A stretch of 64,000 bases of DNA from Gentiana macrophylla (taxonomy: Eukaryota > Streptophyta > Magnoliopsida > Gentianales > Gentianaceae), in the NCBI GenBank assembly GCA_026214975.1, contig CM047805.1, forward strand, positions 67,185,383 through 67,249,382. Direction: 5' to 3'. The notes beneath the pieces are model-generated. The model made no database searches and was not told the DNA's origin. It saw only the letters and a program-made list of their open reading frames with translations. Of this stretch, positions 34,733-46,738 are shown piece after piece. The stretch's first letter is position 1. Every line of letters starts with the position of its first letter. A program made the translations under genes and the position numbers.

Positions 34733-36795
34733 TTACTTCTTCATTTCTTCAAACCTGATGCCCTTGCCTTTGCTGTCCTCGCCTTTGCTGCCCTTTCTCT
34801 TTCCACTGGAGCTTTTCACCTTTCCCTTCCCACTGGGACTCTCAGGCTTTGAGTTACCTTCCCCCTTTGAGGCAGCATCACAACGTGCCTCAAGGTCTGC
34901 AATTGCCACGTCAGATTCAGGGAGAGGCCCATACTTTCTCTCCAGTATTTTGTTGTTGGCTTCACCAACTTTGATGAGAAAGTCCGCTTGCTTGCGAGAA
35001 TGCTCCATGATCTCATCCAGATGCTGAATTTTGGATGTGTGAGCATTGAGGGTGTCCACCAATGGCTTGAGATTGTTGTCAACTCATCTGCGTGCATGGA
35101 ATTCAAGATTGGTTTGGACATGGTGAGGGATGAGGTGTTGTAAGTTGCAAATTAAGTTTCCTTGTCTCTCCATGACCTCATCTTGGATTTTGATATGGCT
35201 GATGAGGGCCTCAATCTTGTGATTGAAGGAGGTTGCTTCACTCCTTAAGGCAGTCTTCAGATTTTGCCTGCTGTAATATTGCCTTTCCATGTCCACAATG
35301 AGGGGTTGAATGTCCAGATTGAAGACTCTCTCTGGATCAATTCCTTCTGGTGCCACATGGACATCCTCTTCATCCCCATCAGTTTCATCCTCAGCATCTT
35401 TACCTTGCTTCTTCTCATTTTCCACTTCAATTTCTTTCCTTTTTTCTTCTTCTTCCTCTTCCTTCTCATTTTGTGCTTCTTCTTCTTTTTCTTCCATCAG
35501 TTCTTGTTGAGTGTGGACTGCTTCATCTACCACTGTTCCCCCTTGTGCAATTGTGGGGGAGTTGACAAGTTCGGCTGAGTGAGCTTTATCAGCTGGCTCA
35601 CTTAGCTGGTTGTCAACTTTGCCTGTGCTTTTGAAAAGCACTTCTTGGAGAGTCAGTTCATCATCAGAAATCCCCAAATCTTCTTGAATTGCTTCAAGAT
35701 TTCCTCCTTATGATTGTTCATCCTCTGACTCGTCCTCTTCCTCTTGTATCTCCTCCTCTTCGGATGAAGTGATTCTATATCCTTCTTCACCTTCCTCAGG
35801 TAGGTGATTTCCTGCTTGTTGCTTTTCTTCGCTTCGTGTCATCACCGATTGTCACAGAGTCAATTAAATTCTTTGGTTCCAGCGCAGAGAGATGTTTTCA
35901 TGCTTTGCCAGGATGCAGTTCTTCGTCCCACTCTCGATCTCACGCGCCCAGTCGCTTTCTTTGCTCCCGAAGCTATGGGTTTGGGGCTTCATGGAAGCCT
36001 TGATGTAAGTGAACATCGTCTTTGACTTGTGTGGGGACCTGCAGATTTGTGGGTTTCACGTTCAATGCGTTGAACAGGTGTTGAAGAGGGAATACGTATG
36101 ATTTCTTTTCCCAGAAATCACCTTTCTTCTGCAAACCCTTGTTTGGTGCCGTAATTGAAAGGTCAAATTCCTTTTGTATCTGATCCTTTAGTCTATTGAA
36201 TACAAAAGTTGCTCATCAATTTGATGCGTTCGTAGATGATGGCCATCAATCTGATCCGAACCTCAGTCAGGTTTTCCATGGATCCTTTTCTGCCTTCGAT
36301 ATTCTTGGTGATGACTAGAGCAAACTCGGCAAACGGAGGTTTGAGTGTTGATCTAGGTAGATTGTATGTTTTCTTTGCTTTTCCTCGGATTTTTTGTTTG
36401 TCTCAAATTTTGAATTTTGTGATGTCAATCTATACAAACTTGACATTGTGCGGGCCTATCATTGGTAATTGTAGGAACCTATTGAGAAGTCCAGGCGCTA
36501 TGACTATCTCTTTCCCAAAAATTGAACTTTTTATGCAGTCGACCTCAGTTTTCTTTGCGCTGGGCACAAACTTGGCATTTTTCCAGAATGCGATCAGGTT
36601 TTCATAGAAGATTCCCGTAATTGGAGGATTTAGGAAGGTCATCAGCCCCAAATTCGAGCAGCAATCAACCAGACGTTGAGCTTTTGAATCATTGTCACAA
36701 AATGAGAGATAGTGCTCAGGTTTGAAAAATGAGCCGGTTAAGATTGATTTTTCGTAGTATTTTTCAGTAGCAGTGATTTGGGAGGATGAAGCCAT
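34733..36795 (-). pseudogene. Accessory (env-like position) ORF of Copia-2
   Basis: The ATG at 36795 opens a 121-residue frame (MASSSQITATEKYYEKS...) holding FYENLIAFWKNAKF and FGKEIVIAPGLLNRFLQLPM, a pattern like the plant transposon protein domain. A middle part (35680-36430) is frame-broken. Then 35084-35677 (197 aa) encodes a very acidic coiled-coil-like segment (Glu/Lys runs, about residues 65-110), followed by a helical stretch. The last frame, 34733-35062, has more helix and a basic Ser/Gly/Lys-rich tail. About 690 codons in total. No transmembrane segment or signal peptide is evident, so an envelope function is only positional inference. Confidence 0.7.
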
Positions 36796-36900
36796 TGATT
36801 GGTAGAGGAAGATTAGAAGAGTATATCTTGAGGTTTTGATGAGAAAAAGTAGGGTTTGTAATTTGCAGGAGTATGTAAAGATTTACGAACATCTCTAAGT

Positions 36901-37137
36901 CTTTTTTATAGTGTGATTTGGGTAGTGTGAGCGTGGTTTTGAATATGGAAGGATTTTGTGGCATAATGGTGTGATTTTGTGTATGAAAATCGCGATATTC
37001 GAGTGGAATGGGGGTGTGGTTTGAGGCGAATCGAGGAGTTTATAATTCGAAAAATAATATAATTACCTCCATGATCATAAGTTGATCGCCACGTGTGTAC
37101 AGAATAATCCTCCATAATTTCCTTATTCTCCACGTGT
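36901..37137 (-). promoter_or_regulatory. Promoter-like region before the Copia-2 accessory ORF
   Basis: On the minus strand, two G-boxes CCACGTGT-type (plus coordinates 37089-37096 and 37130-37137) precede a TATA box TATAAAAAAG (36901-36910), which lies about 105 bp before the ATG at 36795. This parallels 30207-30408. Confidence 0.55.
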
Positions 37138-37440
37138 AATCGTAATTGATTTTGTTCACACTTTTAATTTGTCCAAGTCTTTATTTCGGTGAAGTGCCTT
37201 CATTTGGTCACTTAGCCGTCCCAATAGGTTCTTCATTTAGTTGTGCCATTTGACTGCTCCTAACAATCGGTTAAGTTACCTTTTGCCGGATACCGAGTGC
37301 CTTACTTGCGCATTTCCGTAACGGCAAAGGTCGTACCCGATTAATGAAGTCACTTAGCCGATTACTCCAGCTTAGCATTTATTTGATACTTATTCAATTT
37401 CAATCATTCCTAACTCGGTTCTTAGCTTATCAATCTTTCA
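37138..37440 (-). other. Spacer between pol and accessory promoter, Copia-2
   Basis: No reading frame is seen. It separates the decayed pol end from the accessory promoter-like block. It includes several short GCCGA/TCGGC motifs also found in the LTRs. Confidence 0.5.
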
Positions 37441-37975
37441 TAAGCGAGTGGTTTAGTGAAGATGTCACCAATTGATCTTCAAGTGGGTATGTGTTTTAGG
37501 ATGACATCCCCTTTTCAACATGGTCTCTCGATAAAATGATGTCTTACATCAATATGCTTTGTTCTTGAGTGCAATCATGGATTTTCTCGTAATAGATATT
37601 GCACTTGTGTTATCACACATGATTGGAATTGTTTTCTTCTACTCCATAGTCCCTTAGTTGTTGTCTTATCCACAATACTTGTGCACAATGACTACTACCG
37701 CTATATATATTCGTCAAATTTGTTGATGTGGATATGGAGTTTTGCTTTTCTTGAACCAAGAGACTAGTCCGGTTCCTAGCATTTGGCAAGTTCCAGAGGT
37801 GCTTTTTCTATCTATTTTGCATCCAGCATAGTCAAAGTCTGAATATGATATCAATGTAAATCCTCCATCTTTTGGATACCAAATACCAACATTTATCAAG
37901 TATTTGATTATCCTTTAGTCGCTAGAAGATGTGATTCTTTTGGTTGAGCTTGAAATCTTGCACACACTCCTACCG
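37440..37975 (-). pseudogene. RNase H of Copia-2
   Basis: The frame 37714-37899 reads VGIWYPKDGGFTLISYSDFD (catalytic Asp), CKIDRKSTSGT, then LVSWFKKSKT. The following Glu and Asp regions (TAEAEY-like and MCDNTSAI) continue leftwards in shifted frames to about 37440, where VEDQLVTSSLNH-like sequence marks the end. It is closely related to the Copia-1 RNase H at 29209. Confidence 0.78.
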
Positions 37976-39060
37976 CAAATGCTATGTCGTCAGTGCGCTT
38001 GCGATTAAGTATAATAATGATCCAACAATTCCTCTATACATTTTCTGATCAACATCTTTTCCTCCATCATCTTTTCCAAGTATGACTCTGGCACACATTG
38101 GTGTGTCTGCTGTGCCACTTGTATCCATCCCATACTTGTGTATCAAATCTCTTGTATACTTTGCTTGACTAATGAAAATGCCATCCTTCATTTGCTTTAC
38201 TTGAAGGCCAAGGAAGTAGTTTAATTCTCCCATCATGCTCATCTGAAATTTGCTCTTCATCAGGTTTGCAAATTTCTCACACAGTTTTTCATCCTCTGAT
38301 CCAAAGATTATATCATCAACATAGATTTGTACTAGCAATGTGCTTGCTCCTTCCTCCAGTTTAAATAGAGTCTTGTCAATAGTTCCTTTGTTGAATCCAT
38401 TCTTGATCGAAGCTGTGATAAGAGTTTCATACTGTGCTCTAGGTGCTGTTTGAGGCCATAGAGGCCTTCTTGAATTTGTATACTTTGTCTTCTTTTCCTT
38501 TAATTTGAAATCCAGGAGGTTGTTCTACATAAACTTCTTCTTCCAAAAGTCCATTTAGGAATGCACTCTTTACATCCATTTGATAGACTTTGAAGTCTTT
38601 GTGTGCAGCAAATGCTAGAAAAGTCGATTGCTTCCAATCTTGCTTTGGAGCAAATGTTTCATCATAATCTATTCCTTGACTTGGGAATAGCTTTTTGCAA
38701 CTCGCCTTGCTTTGTTTTGACAACAAATTCCTTGCTCATCCATCTTGTTCTCGAATACCCATTTTGCACCAATGATGTTGGCTATTTCAGTCTGTCAACT
38801 AGTTCCTGCACTTCATTTCTTTCAAATTCATTTAGTTCTTCTTGCATGGTCGTGATCCAATCTGCATCTTGGATTGCATCATCTATGGTCTTGGGTTCCA
38901 CTTGTGATAGAAAGCAAGTTAGCATGTGCTCCAGGTTGTCTTCCGGTTCGACTCTGTGTGAATATCTCCAATGACTTGTTCTTGAGGATGGTCTCTTAGC
39001 CAATTTAGGTCGGTTGAAGTTGATCTTCACTTGGTGCTTCCATACCTTCATCTTTGAGCA
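37976..39060 (-). pseudogene. Copia reverse transcriptase (Copia-2)
   Basis: The RVT_2-type RT copies element RNA. Reading leftwards: 38782-39051 holds the pre-RT region (AIQDADWITTMQEELNEFER), 38439-38726 holds GIDYDETFAP and VYQMDVKSAFLNGLLEEEVY (first catalytic Asp) with EQPPGF, and 37982-38338 holds LVQIYVDDIIFGS with the catalytic YVDD, then MMGELNYFLGLQV. The frames are offset by small indels. All catalytic Asp residues are encoded. The copia order IN-RT-RH is respected. Confidence 0.85.
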
Positions 39061-39066
39061 AGAACT

Positions 39067-39720
39067 TCAACTTCGTGTTTCATCCGGTGTATTGGTATGT
39101 GGCTCCTCTTGATCTTCAAAATGATGATTTAGGATAGTAGTTGGTAAGGTTGCATTTGTATAGATTTCTCTCTGTGGTGCTTTCTCTTCTTGATCTTGAA
39201 GATCTTCACCATTTGTATTTGGTTCATCAAAAACCACATGTATTGATTCTTCAATCACCAAAGTTCTTTTATTTAGTACTCTGAATGCTTTTGTTGGTGT
39301 CTGAGTATCCTATGAAGATTGCTTCATCGGCCTTCTCATCAAAGGTATGCAGTTGATTCCTGTTTAAGACAAAACATTTTGATCCAAACATATGAAAATA
39401 TGAGATATTGGGTTTTCTACCATTCCATATTTCATATTGAGTTTTTCCATGATGTTTGTTGATGATTGATCTGTTTTGTGTATGGCATGCTGTGTTTGCT
39501 GCTTCAGCCCAAAATCTCTTTGGTAAACATGCTTCTGCTAGCATTGTCCTGACTGCTTCCTTGATGGTTCTGTTTCTTCTTTCTGCAACACCATTTTGTT
39601 GTGGAGTTCCTGCTGCAGATAGTTGATGTAATACTCATTTTCTTCACAATAGGTTCGATAATTTCATTTAGAAATTTAGTGCCTCTATCTCGATCTCGAT
39701 CTTGATAATCTTTAGCTCTT
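39067..39720 (-). pseudogene. Copia integrase C-terminal half (Copia-2)
   Basis: The frame 39269-39544 contains LAEACLPKRFWAEAANTACH, NKHHGKTQYEIWNGRKPNIS, MFGSKCFV and EKADEAIFIGYSD, the standard blocks after the catalytic Glu of copia integrase. 39067-39261 is an acidic linker to RT. The catalytic Asp/Glu part (39545-39840) is present but frame-broken; the plus-strand text near 39560-39620 is the complement of RNGVAERRNR-like sequence. Confidence 0.8.
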
Positions 39721-40300
39721 TCTCATTCAGAGTCTTCTCAACAAATCCGGTGACTTCTTGAGTGTTTCTTTCTTCTTGTTCATGAAAATGGTCCATGTGT
39801 ACTTTGAGAAGTCATCCACCACTACAAGAGTGTATTTCTTACCACTCACACTTATGGTGTGGACTGGTCCAAACAAGTCCATGTGCAAAGCAGATGTAGA
39901 ACTCTTGTTGTAGATTGATGAGGCTTTGACTTGAATGAACTTTTATTTGTTTTCCTTTTTGACAAGCATCACATAGACTCTCTTTCTTGAATGTGATCTC
40001 TGGCGGGCCTTCAACTAGCTTGCTCCTTGATAGTTTGTTGATGGTCTTGAAATTCAGTGATTTAATCTTACGTGCCAAATCCAAATTTTGTTGATTGTTT
40101 ATTCTTGACAAGTAGGCATGTTTCGCTTTGGCGCTTTTCCGATCCACCACATACATGTTGTCTTGTCTTCTACCCGCAAGAACTCGTGTTGGTTTGACTG
40201 TGAATCACTTTGCATCCTTCTTTGTTGAAGTGCACATTGTAGCCTTTGTCACGTAATTGACTCGATGCTCATCTGATTGAAGTTAAGTCCCTTGACATAT
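39721..40300 (-). pseudogene. GAG-pre-integrase domain and IN zinc region (Copia-2)
   Basis: The frame 39839-40156 gives NFKTINKLSRSKLVEGPPEI, then ESLCDACQKGKQ, the Cys-x2-Cys half of the integrase zinc finger. It then runs into the start of the catalytic core (FAHGLVW-like, where LHMDLFGP is usual). Frameshifts separate it from the rest of IN. Confidence 0.8.
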
Positions 40301-41760
40301 GCCACATTTTGAATCTTTAGATTGTTCTTGAGTATTATGCCTTCCCTTAATCTTGCCAGGATTTTCTTTACCTCCAAATGTGACTTTGGGTCCATCAAAA
40401 GCTTTGAAGTCAGTGAGCCATTTCTTGTTTTCTGTCATGTGTCCGGAACATCCTTTTGCCTATGTACGGACATCCTACAAAGCAGATTAATTAAGTTTAG
40501 GTACACAACCTTGTTTGGGTCCATGCTTGTTAGCAATCATGCCTCCCATACCAAGAGTTTATCCAAAAGGTCTTCTTTTTGGATAATTGAAGTCATCAAC
40601 TTCATATGTATAAGGCATGGCAGAATAGCTTTTGGTATTTTTACTGAAGGTATTCTGATACTTTTCTCCACCTTTTGGTGCATTTGCATCCTTCTTTACT
40701 TTCCAATATGCAGAGAGAAACCTTTCTTGCTCCATGTGTCTAGAATGCAGTTTGGTTTTTCTTAAACACATGATGCATTTTGTGGAATGGTTTCCTCTTG
40801 TATTTTGGAGGTGCAACATTCCAATCATCCTCTCAAGAGTAAAGTCCGCTTTTCCTTTCGGGATGGCTGTGGTTCTTGATTGACTGGAAGGAGGATTTAG
40901 TTTGTTGTTTCACTACACCTGGGTCTTGACTTCACCGAACAGGATGATCTGTTGGAACCATGGTCCGTCCCTTCTCAATTTTGGTCCACTAGTGGTCCCG
41001 AATTTAGAATGGTGTTGATCATTGTTCCTACTTTCATCCTCGATCGTTATAGCCAAGACCGGATCGATCCAAACCTTTTGAGGGTTTGTAAGTTTGGTGC
41101 TTTTAGTGGTGCAAGTGGATACCTTCACTTGGTGAGGAGATTTTCTTAATCGATCTTTTAGTAATGGATGTATGATCATCTCGGTTTTTTGTTGATCATT
41201 TAAGTAGTTCTCTTACTAGTTAATTCGACTTTTGCTTCATCCAGCTTCTTTCTTTAACCTCTTATTCTCTTTTCTTAGATCCTTGCATTCCTTTTCCGAA
41301 TTTCATGATTCTTTTCAATTTCATCAAATTTAGTCATGAGATTTTGGACCAGTCTCTTGTATCTAATGGGAGACTAGAGGATTGTGCAGATGTTAGATGT
41401 GGATGCATTAGATGAAGAACAGAACTAGATGTTACCTCAATTTCATCTGATTCTTTAGCCATTAAACATAGGCTTGTTTCCTCAGTGTCTGAGCCATCAC
41501 TTTTATCTTCATCCAATTCTTTGGTCATGAGGCATAGGCATGCTTTTTCATTTTCTGAGCTGTCTTCTTCATCACTATTATCTGAGTCATTGTCAGATGA
41601 TTCTTCATCCTTTTCACTTCTTTGGATTACGCCTTAAGTGCCTTCTTGCTCTTTCTCTTTTCGGATGCTCTGTATTTCTTCTTTTCATCATCTTTGTCAT
41701 TTTCTTGGGACAATCACCTTGAAGTGACCCCTTCTTGTTGCTGATTGAAGCATCTGTATT
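40301..41760 (-). pseudogene. Gag tail, zinc knuckle and protease/linker region (Copia-2)
   Basis: Near 41700-41760 the minus strand encodes RCFN..(QQQ)EG..LQGDCPK, a degenerate CCHC knuckle. 41334-41528 is an acidic Ser-rich linker (EESD-type). 40913-41179 and 40559-40828 are coding-like pieces in the protease to pre-integrase interval. I could not pin a clear D-S-G protease motif. Several indels break the frame. Confidence 0.55.
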
Positions 41761-42634
41761 CATCATCTTTCTTCTTCATGTCTCTGTTTTAGCTTGAATT
41801 TTTGTTTGATGACGAATTTCCTTTGAATGTCTTCTTTTAAACTCATCAAAACGTTTAACTAATAAAGCTAATCATTCTTTTAGTTCTTGTGTCTCTTTGT
41901 TGATGCATTCGGCAAAGTTACTTTGCTAGTGGGTGCAGCTAATGCAGTGATTTTGTGTGTCTCTGCCGGAGCACCATCTTCGCCGTTCAATTCGAATTCA
42001 TGAGCTTTTAAGCTGGGACATCGATTGTCGAGTGTCGATTGCTTGCAAGATTTGTTGTTCCTCTCGATTCGATGTTATGATCTTCCATCTTTCAGGTAGT
42101 CCTCTCAAGATTTTCAAGCATACTTCTTTTTGGGGATATATGTGTCCAAGTCGTTGTAATTCATCGATGATGCTTGAGAATCATTGTCCATTTGATCAAT
42201 GGATTCACACGACCTTCATTTTAAAGTTCTCAAACTTCGCTGCTTTTGCAATGAGATAATTTGTTTTCTTTAATCGCTTCGATCATTCATTTATCAATGA
42301 TAGCTTGTCCCACATCTCCTTTCTTTGCTTTGCGATCTTTAATTCTCATGAACATGTTGCTGTCTATGGTCTTCAAGATCATGTCTTTTGCAACAAAGTC
42401 CAGATTTGCTCTTCTCATGTCATCCTTGGTCCAATCCTTTTTAGGTTTGTCAATTTCCTTTCCTTGATCTGCTCCTGTGCCTACCACCGTAGTGATTGTG
42501 ATCGGTCCATCATTGATTACATCCAGCATCTCTTCATGAGTTGCTGCAAAATGAGACAGCATTCTTATTTTATATTCATCAAAATTGTTAACATTAAAAA
42601 CAGGTACTTTTGAGAAGAAGTTTGAGGAATCCAT
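41761..42634 (-). pseudogene. gag of Copia-2
   Basis: The start at 42634 gives MDSSNFFSKVPVFNVNNFDE, and the open frame runs 115 residues to 42287 with WTKDDMRRANLDFVAKDMIL. This is the N-terminal nucleocapsid domain of SIRE-like copia gag. Copia-3 (63490-64000) encodes the same protein in the opposite orientation. The rest to about 41761 is in shifted frames. The leader from PBS to ATG is about 120 bp. Confidence 0.85.
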
Positions 42635-42754
42635 CAGTATAATTGAATATATAAATGACAGTGAATGGAAAACTCAGATTTGAAAACTGCTTTGAAAATA
42701 TGCGATCTCCTTGTTACCAGAAATTAGATCTGAACAGGTTATGATACTAGGAAC

Positions 42755-42771
42755 ACTGCTCCGATACCAAT
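42755..42771 (-). other. Primer binding site of Copia-2 (initiator tRNA-Met type)
   Basis: The minus strand reads ATTGGTATCGGAGCAGT right after the LTR end GACCAACA. It matches the TGGTATCAGAGC complement of tRNA-iMet with one change. The altered base is in a CAG context. Confidence 0.85.
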
Positions 42772-44180
42772 TGTTGGTCCCAGAGAAGGGTGAAACTATA
42801 GTCAGAGGGGGGGGGTGAATGACTATAGTGGAGTTCCAAAAACTTTTCTTCTATTTAAAAGCTTTTAGGCAGCGGATAAGTCCCTTCTTACTATGTTGTT
42901 TTCAAATCAGTGTAGACAGTCACAGATATAAGTTATGATGTATGCTAAATAAATAAATGTTGTAAAGTAAATTGCGTAATTTAAATTGACACAAGGCTTA
43001 TAGTGGTTCAGGTGGTGTAATCCCTTAATCCACTCTTCTCCGTGATGATTGGAGGAATTCACTATTGTTTTCACAGATACAATAGTATGATTGTCCTTGG
43101 CTTCCCAAGCTTCACAATCTACAAGACTATCACTCCTTGACCGCGCAGCTTCAATGATTCCGTCTTCCCTTTGTTGTTCCTTAAGATTAAGATCCTTCAA
43201 CAAACTATCACAGATTCAACTCCTTCTCGATTGCCTCCGATTCGATTTGTTTTGAGCTTTGATGTGAATGTGATTCACACACTTGCTTGATCAATCTCAC
43301 CTGAGTATGGCTTTGTAGTTACGATATTTGAGTTGATCACTAGATATGTCTTTGTAAGTTCGAGAGAAGGCTTTTCAAATTGACAGAGTTTCGCTTGATT
43401 TTTCTTTCTTGATCGTTATTTTGTTTTTCTGTCAATGCCTTCTATTTATAGCCTTGAATAACCTTGGTTTTGAAATTCGTCCGTTGGCTATATTAATGAG
43501 GAATAACCCTTGATCTTATTCTTGATTCCCCTTAATTGTATTCTCCTTGATTTCGTTGATCGGATTCTTTCTTCAAACGTATAGCGTAAAATCCGTCCTT
43601 GATTGATCCTTTAATGATTTGTGCATTTAATGCATGATCTTTCAATCTTCATCATATATCAAATTTGATCTTGTAAATGTCTCTTCGCTGCTTTTAGAAC
43701 GGTCGAGTGAGCCTTCCGACTTAGCCGTTAGTTCTTTCTTTCGTTGTTTTGTTTTCACTTTGCCGAAAGTCAGTTTACTCACCGATTCATTGTTTCCTTC
43801 TTTGTTCTAGTTTTGGAGTGTCTTTGTACTTCATCGATCCTTGATTTGGGTGAGACCAAAGGTGTACACCATATTTGAACATTGAGTTTCATCACTTAAA
43901 ACATAACTTAGACTTATCCAAGGTCATCACAGACTTCCTTGGTTATAAGTCGAGACCATAATGTCTTCATACTTCTCTCTTTGGTGCTTTGTTGGCTTCA
44001 CTTTGCCGAATATCTGTTTTTGCTTTGCCGCCCTACCAACTAGTACAATACTTGTCCGACTCAACTTATACAACATGTCGACTCTAAGTAAAGACTTATA
44101 CATAGAGTTCTAACTTATTTCAGCTTGCTATAATGTGGCTAGTATGGCCATCATCAAAACATAATAAAATGTTCCTAACA
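42772..44180 (-). repeat. 5' LTR of Copia-2 (1409 bp)
   Basis: It runs TGTTGGTCCC to TTCCTAACA on the plus strand, near-identical to 33123-34533. The TATA box lies at 43442-43449. The sequence changes abruptly at 44181 to unrelated gypsy-like sequence. Confidence 0.93.
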
Positions 44181-45121
44181 AAGTCAAATTAGTGGCAAGG
44201 TGGATCGAGAACCGAGTATGTATTACTCTTAGGCTCGTGTTTATCGGGTCATGCAAAAGTCGTATGCTTTACGCTCCATCGACTCAGATTTTGCCAAAGA
44301 GAATATAGATGTATATATTTCAATGCACTTCTCTTTATTGGCGGGTGAACTCTCATTGATTTATCTATCCTCATGGCCCCACTCATGATAAACTACTGAA
44401 TCCAAAATTCCTTGCCTTTATAAGCGTTGGTGAAACATGATTCGTGATGAAGCCATGGTCAACTCTAGTCAATGCAATATGCTATCGACTGCTCACCAGG
44501 TGAAGTGAGTTATACGTGCTTAAAATGGTGGCTCATAACAGAATATGCACTTAATACGCCACTACTTCAGAAGTGGGCACTTACTCTTACTTGTGCAAAG
44601 TGAAACAAAGATGAAGTCAATTAACTCAAAAAGATCAAAGATATCATATTTTTTCGAAATTCTGTCGAAAGAAATCAAAGTCTAAGTGGTGAATCGTGCA
44701 TCAAAGAGAATCAATATAATAAAACAATTCATGGAATATATGCTAAGAAGATAAGTGATGTTCCTTACCCCCCCCACTTAAACGAAACATTGTCCCCAAT
44801 GTAAGGTGAAAATGAAAACGATAAGGAACTTAGCTTCAAGTTAAGGGTGGAAACAAAGAAGAATCGGATCGTCGTAGATCATCGGGCTCATGCAAGTAGT
44901 CCATGAAGAATCTGTGCTAAGTAACTCAAACAAACCAAGAAGAATCATAGTGACAAGAAATCGTATAATAAAAAGGCGGCAGGAAAAGAGAAAATAACTA
45001 ACTCCAAAACAAATTAAGCCGACAAAATCATTATATTAATAAAATTCTGCAACATCAACTAGATAGGAAAGAAAAATAAAAACAAGAAAATGGAAAAAAC
45101 AACAACAACAACGTAAAAGAA
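44181..45121 (-). other. 3' noncoding region of Athila-2
   Basis: The CCCCCCCCACTTAAACGAAAC tract at about 44768-44788 mirrors the CCCCCACACTTAAATCACAA motif of the first gypsy family (9424, 19793). No sustained frame exists. This region abuts the Copia-2 LTR at 44180. Confidence 0.5.
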
Positions 45122-46350
45122 AAAGACTAATCCTCATCAATAACCTCCCAGCCATCACTAGGCTCAAAACCGAGGTGGACCGTAATCGAGTCAAGAAAAT
45201 GTAGAAGAAGATGCTCTATAACGAGGGGCAGTCTTAGGTGGTGGGGTAACATGACGAACTCCTAGAAGTCTATGATCCTATCCATCTTGCGATGTAGACT
45301 GCATCTCTCGTGAGTGCCTCGAGCAAGGCTCTCTCGAGTCCGTGGTGCTTCGAGCACCGGAGTACACTCTCTCGCTTCTTCCAACCCATCTTTGCCCTTT
45401 TCAAACCGGGATCGTGAACTAATTATCGGCTCAGTGGTCTTCCCATCATCACTAACTGTAACCTTGACCTCGCTTCTCCAAAGCAAACATGTCAATCATC
45501 GGTCCAGACGGCAATCGCCGTGCTCGATATGGCAAAGAAGCTTGTGAATACGGCTATGCATCAAGAGACCAATGTTGATCGGAGATCCCTTACCCAGATA
45601 GAACATCAACTCTACCTCTTCTTCGTGACAGATATCGATGCTTGGTCGGCGTAAGTCGAGCATGTGATAAACCTATTAACCACCTTCCTATCCCATGATA
45701 GTTTTCAAGAAAGATGGTAGGTGCTCCAGCAGGATTGTGCTTCCATTGCACCCCGAAGAATTCAGCTATCATATTCATCCTCTCAAGATCTTCAATTTTG
45801 CTCGAGGATGTGTACTCATCCGGGCCCACCAGTGGATTTTGAACCCCATAATACTCGTTGATCCGCTAAATCGAAAAGTCAACTTTAACACCACGGACTA
45901 TCGCAAATATGGCTCCGGGGTTATGAGAAACATAAGCGTAAAATTCCTTTACCACCATGGCGTTGAACTGTAGGTGCCTCGGCCATATCTAGAATGTCTT
46001 GTTCTTGTAAGGCTCATGGCAAGATATCTCCGCAATCGCCCACCCCACGCCCGCTCTCGAGCAACAAGTCTTATGCTCCAATGCCCTCGGAATGACTCGT
46101 AGATAGCTAATGAACGGAATTGATCAACCCCGTCTATCAAGGGGTTAGCATCTCCATAGATACTCTGATAACCACTGGGACGAAGGATAGATCGGCGACA
46201 CTTTGGACCCATCCTGAATGATAACAAAGATCGATGCTAACGCCGATTCGAAAATTGGCCCTCGTAAACCGAAGGTAGGTCGTGGTTTACCGCCTGATTT
46301 TTCTAGATTTCATTCTAGGATCGTGCTTCACAATGGAAGAAGAAGAATCG
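45122..46350 (-). pseudogene. Accessory ORF with plant transposon protein domain (Athila-2)
   Basis: Reading leftwards, 45949-46227 and the frame after it encode VVKEFYAYVSHNPGAIF, IVRGVKVDFS and RINEYYGV. 45590-45829 gives GPDEYTSSSKIEDLERM, FGVQWKHNPAGAPTI, then LSHARLTPTKHRYL. A shifted frame gives GKGSPINIG. This series matches my recollection of the putative plant transposon protein domain found in accessory ORFs of plant LTR elements. 45262-45495 is a charged tail. Several stops and shifts break it. Start codon undetermined. Confidence 0.6.
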
Positions 46351-46528
46351 CATCACTCACTAGCACAAAGAAAGACCGACATCAACACGGTGAAGAATAT
46401 GGTTTGGTTGGGTGAGAGTGGTGATGATGGTGGCCAACTGGTTTTAAGAAGAAGAAGAAATGGGAGAATTGTGATGATTTAAGGAGAAGATAGTGGATGG
46501 AATGATGATAATGGTGGTGAATGGGTGG

Positions 46529-46738
46529 TTTAAATAGGAAAAATGAGTGAAGGTGGAAGGATTTAGTGGGATAGTGGATAGAGAAGTAATTAGGGTGAGG
46601 GATTTGAGGGGGTGATTGATGGGATTGAGGTGGAGTTATGGTGGAGTGTGGGAAAGGATGAAAGATTTGAAAATAGGGGAAAATAGGACGGCTTCTGTAG
46701 ATTAGTGGTACCTTGTGCATCGTGTGTCCTCCACGTGT
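46529..46738 (-). promoter_or_regulatory. Promoter-like region before the Athila-2 accessory ORF
   Basis: A G-box CCACGTGT (46731-46738) and a TATTTAAA TATA-like box (46529-46536, minus strand) lie upstream of the accessory ORF. This matches the arrangement in the two copia elements. The His/Pro-rich frame at 46382-46720 covers this block and is not regarded as a gene. Confidence 0.5.

Larger units (their letters stand above)
33123..44180 (-). mobile_element. Copia-2: complete SIRE-like copia element, 11.06 kb
   Basis: Paired LTRs (33123-34533 and 42772-44180), PPT beside the left LTR and PBS beside the right LTR define a complete minus-strand element. The order is gag, protease/linker, IN, RT, RNase H, then an accessory ORF. 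Length, LTR size and the extra ORF fit the SIRE/Maximus lineage. The LTRs are near-identical, suggesting recent insertion. The flanks (GAACC left, AAGTC right) do not form a target duplication. Confidence 0.9.

Noticed and set aside
35264..35578. Phe/Leu-rich plus-strand ORFs that look like membrane proteins
   Set aside because: They are the antisense of the Glu/Lys-rich coiled-coil segment of the Copia-2 accessory ORF on the minus strand.
45314..45547. Plus-strand ORF in Athila-2
   Set aside because: It is antisense to the accessory ORF tail, without own domain.
46382..46720. His/Pro/Ser-rich 112-residue minus-strand ORF
   Set aside because: It covers the TATA-like and G-box block and pyrimidine-rich leader of the Athila-2 accessory ORF. 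Composition reflects CCA/TCA-rich leader sequence, with no domain.
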